From contig JAHDDO010000032.1 of the NCBI GenBank assembly GCA_020629315.1, forward strand, positions 1 through 40,344: 40,344 bases of DNA, given 5' to 3'. Below are positions 33,165 to 40,344 of the stretch, piece after piece. Position numbers and translations under genes: made by a program. How positions within the stretch are numbered: position 1 is the first letter of the stretch; each line of letters starts with the position of its first letter. The stretch is from Saprospiraceae bacterium (GTDB lineage Bacteria > Bacteroidota > Bacteroidia > Chitinophagales > Saprospiraceae). The notes under the pieces are model-generated. The model saw nothing but the letters and a program-made list of their open reading frames with translations. It ran no database searches and had not been told where the DNA came from.

Positions 33165-34643
33165 CTATTGGATCTTAGAATCAAGTCTTGTAGAAAAATT
33201 ACCGGCACTTCGAGCCGATTTATACATATCTATTGCGCCCTCTTGATCGCCATTCTCCCAAAGTATATCGGCATAAATTTCGGCGATAAAACCTTGGGTA
33301 CTGATCCACTCTCTGTCCAGCTTTTTGATTTGGTTCAAGGCTTGTGAGGCATCTCCTTCTGCTAGTAATTTCAAAGCATCAACGGTTATTTGATTAGGGT
33401 CATCCACCATTTTGTTTCCCATCATGAAAGATAGCTCCTCACTATATAAATCTAGATCTCCTAATTTATCAGACTTAATACTTCCGATTTGTTGCCAGAA
33501 ATAGGAGTTTGATTTATTGGGAAAATAATCAATGGCTTCTTCTGCAAAATCTTTCAATTGGTTATAATCAGACAGGGTGTACAAAACCTCCATTCGTTGA
33601 AGCCAAACACTATATACTTTATCGTTAAGATCTAGTGTCCGATCATAGCTTTGTAAAGCGGCTTCTGGTGCACCGGTCAAATACATAACGTCACCTCGAA
33701 GCGCATGGGCTTTTGCTTCATCTGGGTGCGTAGCCACAAGTCCTTCTGATAAGGAACGCAAGGCTTCGATTTGATCCTGGTCATCTAAACTCACGGTTTC
33801 TATGTAAGGGATCAATTCTTTTATTTTATCATCAATGGGAATAGATTGGTTTTCGATCAATGGTTTAATGGCAAACAAATAATTGTCTTTTCCTTTTCCT
33901 TTCTTTTCTTCACTATGAAGGACAGCCACATTCGCATTTACGTTTTGAGGATCTATCTCCAATATTTTATTTCTTAGCTGTAAGGCTTTTTTAGCATTGC
34001 CACTCATGTCATATTGATAGGCGAGCGCATTCATATGATCCACATTATCAGGATACAATCCCAAAAGCTTTTCTATAGCTTCTGCACCTTCATTAAATTT
34101 CTTTTGTTCGTTTAATAAGTCTACTAACAGATAGGTAGACTTTTCATTTATACCTGCTATCTGTTCAATTTTGTATAGTTCCTTTATGGCTGAATCCGAA
34201 CTACCATTTTTCACTAAGTTGTGGGCTATCCGATACTGTAAGATGGTATTGCCGGGTTGCACTTTAATAGCCTTTTCAATAAATGAATTGGCTTGTTTGT
34301 AATCCAGTTGCTTTTCGGCAATATCAGCGGCTAATAGATAATACCATTTATTGTCAGAAGACATGCCTATGGCTTTTTCGGCATAGCTTAAAGCATCTCT
34401 AAAATTTTCAGCAGCGAGCTCTATTCTAGCTAATTGGTAATAGGCGGCATGATTGGTTCGATCTTCTTCAAGTAAGGCCTTTAGCAAGTTCCGCTGTTTC
34501 TCGCCATTGGCTTGATACTTGGCTACCTCAGTCTCTAAATATTGCGATTGCTCCTTGATTTCGGCTTCGCTATAAATGCCATATTGAGCAAGCATCAAAA
34601 ATGGACTGAAAGTGAATAGTAGAATAAATAATGGTTTCTTCAT
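33165..34643 (-). CDS. Exported TPR-repeat protein
   Basis: 492 residues from the ATG at 34641-34643 (MKKPLFILLF). A nearby ATG at 34652 adds three residues. The signal peptide ends at about residue 20 (LMLAQ). At least six or seven TPR helices pairs are visible (AAYYQLARIELAAENFRDAL, KWYYLLAADIAEKQLDYKQA, ILQYRIAHNLVKNGSSDSAI, DHMNALAYQYDMSGNAKKAL, KAHALRGDVMYLTGAPEAAL). It is probably a periplasmic or outer-membrane-associated scaffold for protein contacts. It heads the coupled set with the EnvC-like gene, so a role in cell wall or division complexes is possible. No enzyme motif is seen. Confidence 0.87.
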   Translation of the reverse strand: MKKPLFILLFTFSPFLMLAQYGIYSEAEIKEQSQYLETEVAKYQANGEKQRNLLKALLEEDRTNHAAYYQLARIELAAENFRDALSYAEKAIGMSSDNKWYYLLAADIAEKQLDYKQANSFIEKAIKVQPGNTILQYRIAHNLVKNGSSDSAIKELYKIEQIAGINEKSTYLLVDLLNEQKKFNEGAEAIEKLLGLYPDNVDHMNALAYQYDMSGNAKKALQLRNKILEIDPQNVNANVAVLHSEEKKGKGKDNYLFAIKPLIENQSIPIDDKIKELIPYIETVSLDDQDQIEALRSLSEGLVATHPDEAKAHALRGDVMYLTGAPEAALQSYDRTLDLNDKVYSVWLQRMEVLYTLSDYNQLKDFAEEAIDYFPNKSNSYFWQQIGSIKSDKLGDLDLYSEELSFMMGNKMVDDPNQITVDALKLLAEGDASQALNQIKKLDREWISTQGFIAEIYADILWENGDQEGAIDMYKSARSAGNFSTRLDSKIQ

Positions 34644-34713
34644 CTGTAACATAGATAATCAGGCCAAAGATATTTATCTAAGGTCCTTCATTCAAACAAA
34701 TAAGGCAACAGTA

Positions 34714-36135
34714 TTATTCTACAACCGTAATTTTTAACATATTAGTTCGCGGCCGTTTATGAAGCGGCATGGAACCGGTATTGACCATTACATCTCCTGG
34801 CTTGATATGTTTATTCTTTTTGAGTATCTCAATGATATCCTCGATGGTATCATCTGTAGTGGTGAATTTATCATAGTAAAATGACTTGACACCCCAAATT
34901 AAGTTCATCGTGGCTAACATATGTTTCTCAGGCGAGAAAATGTAGATTCGGGATTTAGGCCTGAAACTTGATATTTTAAAAGCGGTGTGTCCAGATATGG
35001 TTAGACCAGATATCGCTCTAGCCTTTATCTCTTCAGCGATCTTAGCAGCACTAATACAAATCGTATCAGAATTGTAGGTTCTTGACTTACGATTCGGTTT
35101 CGGACGTTTATCTTGTAATTGATAGTTTTTCTCTGCCTCCGCTATGATTCGACTCATATGATGGACTACTTGATCAGGGTGGGCTCCTACTGATGTCTCA
35201 CCACTCAACATTACAGCATCGGTACCATCTAACACGGCATTGGCTACATCTGCTACCTCGGCTCTAGTTGGACTTGGATTGGTAATCATGCTCTCCATCA
35301 TTTGCGTAGCTACGATGGTAGGTTTTGCTTTTTGAATACACATAGAGATGATTTTCTTTTGGATAGAAGGCACTGTTTCTAGCGGAACTTCTACACCCAA
35401 ATCACCTCGAGCTATCATTACGGCGTCCGTTTCTTTTATAATCTCCTTTATATTTTTTACCGCTTCAGGTTTCTCGATCTTAGCAATGATTTTCGCTTTG
35501 TGGCTCGCACGTTGCAAAAAATCTCGGAGCTCCACTATGTCCTTTGCCTCTCTCACAAATGAAAGCGCTACCCAGTTCACAGGTTGCTTTATAATGAATT
35601 TTAAATCCTCAATATCTTTTTTGGTTAGGGATGGTAAGGAAAGAGCCGTATCTGGCAGATTAACCCCTTTCTTTGATTTAAGCACACCGCCGAAGGTAGC
35701 CTCCAATGTTACCTCATCTTTTCCGTTGGTATCTACAATTTTGAATTCAAGTTTACCATCATCTACAAGCACTTTCTCGCCTACGGTTACATCTGCTGGA
35801 AATCGCTCATAAGACATGTATGCTTTCGTCTTCGTTCCTACGCACTTTTTATTGACAAATTTTATTTGCTCGCCGGTTTTGATTTCAACACCGCCATCTT
35901 TCATTTCACCGACTCTCAGCTTTGGTCCTTGGAGATCAGCTAAGATCCCGATATGTAGATTGTTGTCTTCGTTTATTTTTTGAATATTCTTAATGACTTG
36001 TTCATGTGTGGCATGGTCTCCATGCGAGAAATTAAGCCTAAGAATATCAGCACCGGCTGCAACTAAAGCAGATAGATTTTCTAAAGATGAAGAAGCTGGA
36101 CCAATGGTCGCAACGATCTTAGTGTTCTGGTGCAT
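34714..36135 (-). CDS. pyk: Pyruvate kinase
   Basis: 473 residues from the ATG at 36133-36135 (MHQNTKIVATIGPASSS). An ATG at 36156 would add seven residues. It catalyses the last glycolytic step, PEP plus ADP to pyruvate plus ATP. The substrate-binding ILRLNFSHGD is at about 31-40, the catalytic lysine lies in IAKIEKPEAVKN, and the family signature is MIARGDLGVEVPLE. The C-terminal effector domain is complete (ISGLTISGHTAFKISSFRP). The length is typical. The TPR gene lies 70 bases downstream on the same strand. It may be read with it, but a separate promoter is equally possible. Confidence 0.97.
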   Translation of the reverse strand: MHQNTKIVATIGPASSSLENLSALVAAGADILRLNFSHGDHATHEQVIKNIQKINEDNNLHIGILADLQGPKLRVGEMKDGGVEIKTGEQIKFVNKKCVGTKTKAYMSYERFPADVTVGEKVLVDDGKLEFKIVDTNGKDEVTLEATFGGVLKSKKGVNLPDTALSLPSLTKKDIEDLKFIIKQPVNWVALSFVREAKDIVELRDFLQRASHKAKIIAKIEKPEAVKNIKEIIKETDAVMIARGDLGVEVPLETVPSIQKKIISMCIQKAKPTIVATQMMESMITNPSPTRAEVADVANAVLDGTDAVMLSGETSVGAHPDQVVHHMSRIIAEAEKNYQLQDKRPKPNRKSRTYNSDTICISAAKIAEEIKARAISGLTISGHTAFKISSFRPKSRIYIFSPEKHMLATMNLIWGVKSFYYDKFTTTDDTIEDIIEILKKNKHIKPGDVMVNTGSMPLHKRPRTNMLKITVVE

Positions 36136-36224
36136 TATTTTTGATTTGATAGTCATAGCCGATCATTTTACTTGAAGTCGGCAAAAATCGTGCTTATTTC
36201 CCTAATTGTATGTAAAGGAATCAT

Positions 36225-36372
36225 TAAGTTTTTCGGGCGTTCCCTCGCTATGTACCGTTATGTGGAATTGTAAACGTTACCGCTCGGTCGCTACGATCGA
36301 CAGCCAGGTCTTTGCAAGGCAAAGACTCTCCGTTCCGTCGACAGTCTCACATCGCTAACGCGGAGCAGCAGT
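36225..36372. other. GC-rich intergenic island with perfect hairpin
   Basis: Between pyk (minus) and the giant T9SS gene (plus). Base composition is much richer in G and C than the surroundings. GTCTTTGC (36308-36315) and GCAAAGAC (36319-36326) form a perfect 8-bp stem with an AAG loop. The word CCGTTCCGT (36330-36338) also occurs at 65-73, and CGCTCGGTCGC (36281-36291) matches the inverse of 111-121 at 10 of 11 positions. It may be a relic of an interspersed repeat. Confidence 0.4.
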
Positions 36373-36416
36373 AATTAATAAATCAGTCTCTATATATATA
36401 ACACAACTCAATTAGT

Positions 36417-39400
36417 ATGTATCCAATCAGAATGGGTTTAGCTATTTCTTTTCTATTCATTGTGCATGTTTTTGTAGGTGCAGGCCTATCTGCGCAATGT
36501 GAAGGCACGTGGTGGTGCGGCAATAATTTAGAGCCTATATTTCTACCAGAGACAAATTCAGAGGGAGGACAAAACTTTATTTGCCTTACTAGTTGCATAG
36601 ATCAAACATCATTGGACAATCCAATCGGGCTTTGCGAAGTTGATAATGTCCCGGTTAAATGGTTTAAGGTTGAGCTAGATGAAATAGCTTCCGAAATATA
36701 TATTAGTATAAATAAAAATGGAGATTGGACGCCCTTAATTACTTTGTATTCTGGTTCATGCCAAAATCTTATTGAAGTTTCTAATTCTGGTAATCCCGCT
36801 TGTAATAGTGAATGGATAAATCAAGAATATTTTTATCAAAGTGTGAATGCAAGTAGTGAATCATATTGGATAGTTGTAGGAGCAGCAGAATTTGAACAAG
36901 TGGAAGAATTGGATTTTGAGTTGTGTGTTTCTACAACTACTATTTCACACAACTCATGCCAAAACATTACCGGGTGTAATGAAAACGCGTTCAGGGTAGA
37001 ATATAGAAGCGAGGATCCCGATGGATCTTTAGGTCTTTCATTAGAAGGCCCTTTTTTTCCTGAAGAAGAAATCTTGATTTGTAGTGATTTAGCAAACTTT
37101 CAAGGAGTTTCAGCGTCTGAATTTTTCATTTCAATAATACCATTCTACGACGGATTTATAGTACCTCCCAATCATTTTCAAATGCAAGAAGTGATGGCAA
37201 ATGGTAAATTGGGTCAATGGTACAATGATAGTATTCCGATCTTAAATGTAGATGTCCCAAACCTATGCTTGGAAAAAGATAACGATGACAAATTACAATT
37301 GTGCAATAGTTATTGTATGTCATGCAATTGCGAAGATGGGATAAAAGTAAATCAGCAAATGCCTGGTGGATATTTTTGGGATAGAATAGGTGGAGGACAT
37401 GCTTGTTATTGCAATCAAGACCCACCTAATGATTGTGCAGGAATTTCAGATTCGATTGTTTCTTTGGAGTTTTGTATTCCGATGATTGTTGATTATTCTT
37501 CTGATAGTTATGGATCAACAAGTTCCGTGCATTTTGGCATTCAAAAATTTTACGATGCAGTTATTGGCTGCTGGCATGTGGTAGATTACTCCTGCATATC
37601 GGATTTTCCTAGTTGGGCTAAATGGGATGTAAGTTGTGGTGACATTGATGCAGATGGAGATGGTTATTTTGAATACTGTGACTGTGATGATAATGATCCA
37701 ACAGTCTTTGAAAAATCACGTGAAATTTTTAACAATGAAATTGATGAAAATTGTGATGGGGTAGTCGAAATGGATTTGGATTATGATGGCTATGGTAGCC
37801 TTACAGATTGTAATGATAACGATCCAACTATATCACCAGGACTTCCTGAAATACCCTACAATGGGCTGGATGATGACTGTAATCCTGAAACTCCGGATGA
37901 TGACCTGGATGGGGATGGTTTAGCCTTTGCCATTGATTGTGATGATATGGATGCAAGCAATCAAGCTCTTAGGCCAACTGGAGATGATCCCTGTGATTTA
38001 TGGAATGGAAATGGTCCGATTTTGATTACAGATGATCAGTATTATACTACAAGCACGTGTTGTGCTGTGGGTGCAAATACTGGAGAAGATTATGCAAATA
38101 AGGTTTGTTCGGGTATAACGGATGCTGCGAAAGTTTGGTTTCATATAATTCCCGATATGTTTTCTACTGAACCCATCGATGCGTATGAGATAGATTTTCA
38201 AGCTAATTCAACTTTTTCTTTAGAAGTATATGTAGCATCTGCCGATGCAGGCTGTACAGGCCTGTTTTCAGATCCAGTATATAGTGCATGTGCTAGTGTA
38301 GAAGGATTTTATTTGCCGGCTTGTGAGGCTATGGATCATATATGGATTTCTGTTGGAAGTACCGAAGTAGATTGTGGAGAGCTAAGTTTACAAGTGAGGC
38401 CTATGCATTGGGAAGGCTTTGCAGATGAATGCTGGGAAGAAGATATCCCTATTATGTTTCCTGAAACAAAACCGGATGGCACTTTTAATTTCGAATATAT
38501 GCAACTATTCGGCTTGGAGTTTAGCTGTCCAGAAAGGGATGTGTTTGATTGTGGTTTTAACGAAATTCCCACACAATGGGTCAAGGTGATGACTGACTCT
38601 ACGGCCAATCAACTGTATGTTTATTGCGATACAGATTGCGGATGGGATCCTGTATTTGCTATCTATGAAGCACCTACAGGCAATTGTCAAGATTCGTTAT
38701 CTGTCATTGGAACTGCTGCTACCCCGTACTGTAATACGTCTTGGGCCAATCCAGAACAGATTAATCAACCTGTTTGTCCAAATACATGGTATTGGATTGC
38801 GATTGGGGCAGATAATTATGAGCCGGGGATGTGTGGAGATACTCATTTTGGAATTAGTACAACAGAGACGTTGCTAGATTGCTTAGGTGAAGGGGATTGC
38901 AATCAATCAACTGATTTTAGGATTTATGATAATAGTGCAAACGAAATAAGCACACAAACTACAGTTTTCGAGCCGGAAGATTCACTTACCATCTGCAGCT
39001 CATTTTTATATGATGCCTCAGAATCCGGGGTTGAATGGCTTATGGGTATAGTCCCTTTATTAGATGATTGGAATATGGAAGATTTCGAACCAGAAACTAT
39101 TGAAGTTTTAGCAAATGGAATGGCTGCAAATTGGGTGGATCAAACTGTATTAACACGAGCAACGTCAAGGATATGTAGTTACATAGATGAAAATGGAGTA
39201 ACCCAGATTTGCAATATGGAATGTATGCCTTGCCCTTGTGACCAAGGCCTAGCACAGGGTGCTTTGTTACCAGGATCTTGGCAATGGGCTACAGAAGGGG
39301 ATTGCAACTATTGTAGCCCATTAAGCATGGGTGAACCTAGCAGAGGCATTGGTAGCGTACAAGCTGAGGTAGTATTTTGTATTGACGTAATCATTCCCAC

Positions 39401-40205
39401 CTTTGAAAACGGGGTGGATATGGAGGACCCATATATACGTTTTGGTTTCCAAACGTTCTCAGATGGTATGATTGGATGCTGGCGAGATCCTGTAGGTACT
39501 TGCAAAGATGATCCAGCGCAATTTATTCGATTGCGAATAAGCAATGATCCTGCAGAAACGCAAGACCTTGATGGTGATGGGGTAGATGCTTTTTTTGATT
39601 GTGATGATTTGAATAGCGAGATATACCCAGGCAATTTAGAAATGCCTTATAATGGAGTTGATGATGATTGTGATCCAGAGACGCCAGATGATGATTTGGA
39701 TGGTGATGGTTACGGAATAGATGAGGACTGTGATGATTTGAATAGCGAGATATACCCAGGCAATTTAGAAATGCCTTATAATGGAGTTGATGATGATTGT
39801 GATCCAGAGACGCCAGATGATGATTTGGATGGTGATGGTTACGGAATAGATGAGGACTGTGATGACATGAACAGTGATATTTTTCCAGGTAATGAAGAGA
39901 TTGCGAATAACGGAATCGACGAGGATTGTAATGGAGAAGATTTAGTGAGTAGTACTAATCAAATAGAGGGTCAATCGATTTTTATCTATCCAAATCCAGC
40001 GAGGGATTTTCTATATGTTGATACAGATAGTGGCGATTCATTTAGATATACTTTGTACGATACAAAGGGTAGTATGTGCCTAGAGGGAAAGACTGGAAAA
40101 GCCATAGATTTACAGACAATAAAAGGAGGACTTTATTTTTTGCACATACACGGGTCAGGTGGCAAGGAATCTATATCATACAAACTTTTTGTAAGTAAAG
40201 AGTAG
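36417..40205 (+). CDS. Giant modular surface protein with MopE-like Asp/Cys repeats and T9SS domain
   Basis: 1262 residues. The signal peptide ends near residue 26 (GAGLSAQ). Residues of about 27-410 and 671-1045 are two related Cys-rich modules. Between them sit Asp-rich repeats (about 412-513) and a PPC-like domain (about 520-665). A second repeat block (1048-1178) precedes the T9SS sorting domain (IFIYPNPARDFLYV onward, about 1190-1262). The repeats have the form DLDGDGYGIDEDCDD then PGNLEMPYNGVDDDCDP, like the MopE-type putative metal-binding motif, so calcium or copper binding is likely. No catalytic site is seen. It is probably a surface or released adhesin or metal-binding protein. Confidence 0.88.
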   Translation: MYPIRMGLAISFLFIVHVFVGAGLSAQCEGTWWCGNNLEPIFLPETNSEGGQNFICLTSCIDQTSLDNPIGLCEVDNVPVKWFKVELDEIASEIYISINKNGDWTPLITLYSGSCQNLIEVSNSGNPACNSEWINQEYFYQSVNASSESYWIVVGAAEFEQVEELDFELCVSTTTISHNSCQNITGCNENAFRVEYRSEDPDGSLGLSLEGPFFPEEEILICSDLANFQGVSASEFFISIIPFYDGFIVPPNHFQMQEVMANGKLGQWYNDSIPILNVDVPNLCLEKDNDDKLQLCNSYCMSCNCEDGIKVNQQMPGGYFWDRIGGGHACYCNQDPPNDCAGISDSIVSLEFCIPMIVDYSSDSYGSTSSVHFGIQKFYDAVIGCWHVVDYSCISDFPSWAKWDVSCGDIDADGDGYFEYCDCDDNDPTVFEKSREIFNNEIDENCDGVVEMDLDYDGYGSLTDCNDNDPTISPGLPEIPYNGLDDDCNPETPDDDLDGDGLAFAIDCDDMDASNQALRPTGDDPCDLWNGNGPILITDDQYYTTSTCCAVGANTGEDYANKVCSGITDAAKVWFHIIPDMFSTEPIDAYEIDFQANSTFSLEVYVASADAGCTGLFSDPVYSACASVEGFYLPACEAMDHIWISVGSTEVDCGELSLQVRPMHWEGFADECWEEDIPIMFPETKPDGTFNFEYMQLFGLEFSCPERDVFDCGFNEIPTQWVKVMTDSTANQLYVYCDTDCGWDPVFAIYEAPTGNCQDSLSVIGTAATPYCNTSWANPEQINQPVCPNTWYWIAIGADNYEPGMCGDTHFGISTTETLLDCLGEGDCNQSTDFRIYDNSANEISTQTTVFEPEDSLTICSSFLYDASESGVEWLMGIVPLLDDWNMEDFEPETIEVLANGMAANWVDQTVLTRATSRICSYIDENGVTQICNMECMPCPCDQGLAQGALLPGSWQWATEGDCNYCSPLSMGEPSRGIGSVQAEVVFCIDVIIPTFENGVDMEDPYIRFGFQTFSDGMIGCWRDPVGTCKDDPAQFIRLRISNDPAETQDLDGDGVDAFFDCDDLNSEIYPGNLEMPYNGVDDDCDPETPDDDLDGDGYGIDEDCDDLNSEIYPGNLEMPYNGVDDDCDPETPDDDLDGDGYGIDEDCDDMNSDIFPGNEEIANNGIDEDCNGEDLVSSTNQIEGQSIFIYPNPARDFLYVDTDSGDSFRYTLYDTKGSMCLEGKTGKAIDLQTIKGGLYFLHIHGSGGKESISYKLFVSKE
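39600..39865 (+). repeat. Near-perfect 129-bp tandem duplication within the giant gene
   Basis: Bases 39600-39728 and 39729-39857 are identical as read, and identity at the 129-base offset carries on for about eight more bases. It equals 43 codons, keeps the reading frame, and copies one Asp/Cys repeat unit. Identity at DNA level indicates a recent event. Confidence 0.9.
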
Positions 40206-40344
40206 AATCCCGATGTTTGCGTTGCAAAATCGGAGACAGGTCCCGAAGCTTAGATTGGAGACAGGTCCCGATGCGTAGATCGGAGACAGGTCCCGATGGG
40301 TAGATTGGAGACAGGTCCCGAAGCTTAGATTGGAGACAGGTCCC
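40206..40344. repeat. 25-bp tandem repeat array, running off the window
   Basis: Four full units start at 40232, 40257, 40282 and 40307, and a fifth at 40332 is cut by the window end. Each unit is GGAGACAGGTCCCGA, five variable bases (AGCTT, TGCGT, TGGGT, AGCTT), then AGAT and T or C. A degenerate earlier unit with a longer middle lies at 40209-40231 just after the stop codon. There are no unique spacers, and the period is not a multiple of three, so it is neither CRISPR nor clearly coding. Confidence 0.92.

Noticed and set aside
35348-35812. 154-codon plus-strand ORF inside pyk
   Set aside because: It is the complement of a certain pyruvate kinase gene, Ser/Phe-rich in the manner of a shadow frame.
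40232-40344. CRISPR array
   Set aside because: The 25-bp units are directly adjacent, with only five variable bases and one variant repeated; there are no spacers of normal length and no cas genes in the window.

Overview
The window is chromosomal, AT-rich DNA from a member of the Bacteroidota, most likely a Saprospiria (Lewinella-like) bacterium. Three things point there. Four secreted proteins end in type IX secretion (T9SS) type A sorting domains. Families largely confined to this phylum are present (DUF2480, choice-of-anchor V; probably DUF3078). Matches to the Bacteroidota -7 promoter element TAnnTTTG stand ahead of several genes. The class-level placement is an inference from protein style. 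I see no rRNA, tRNA, CRISPR array, insertion sequence or prophage, and most of the window is ordinary housekeeping sequence.

Layout. 1-184 is a GC-rich, palindrome-bearing intergenic stretch. 185-2090 (minus) holds a secreted M28 peptidase overlapping hpt. 2366-4970 (plus) is an ECF sigma operon with a small protein, an MscS-like channel and a DUF3078-like envelope protein. 5063-11469 (plus) holds polA, cysS, an M28 glutaminyl-cyclase-like lipoprotein and a thioredoxin-like T9SS cargo. 11596-14961 (minus) holds two Hsp20 chaperones, a T9SS M43 metalloprotease and a lytic transglycosylase. 15029-16151 (minus) is scpB-DUF2480. 16248-18283 (plus) holds a TraR/DksA-type zinc protein and radA. 18272-22993 (minus) is a secreted beta-helix protein abutting a helicase-nuclease. 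23021-24190 (minus) is methylmalonyl-CoA epimerase plus a TSUP permease. 24306-26503 (plus) is an RprXY-like two-component system. 26513-27944 (minus) is a T9SS cargo overlapping a HAD phosphatase. 28078-29628 (plus) is a second ECF operon with a membrane protein and a Spy-like protein. 29673-36135 (minus) runs pyk, TPR protein, EnvC-like factor, hflX and an M29 aminopeptidase, the last four nearly abutting. 36417-40205 (plus) is a 1262-residue modular, Cys- and Asp-rich T9SS protein. The window closes inside a 25-bp tandem repeat array.

How the genes work together. Many products serve the envelope and secretion: T9SS cargo, peptidases, lytic transglycosylase, EnvC-like activator, MscS-like channel, and two ECF operons with envelope products. 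A second set serves DNA replication, segregation and repair: polA, scpB, radA and the helicase-nuclease. The strongest second-look items are the 25-bp array at the right edge, the duplicated architecture and near-perfect 129-bp tandem duplication in the giant surface protein, the apparent CTG start of radA supported by its zinc finger and promoter, an intrinsic terminator between divergent genes ahead of the first ECF operon, and the zero-gap coupling of a secreted beta-helix protein to a helicase-nuclease. I did not find a clear-cut novel multi-gene system.
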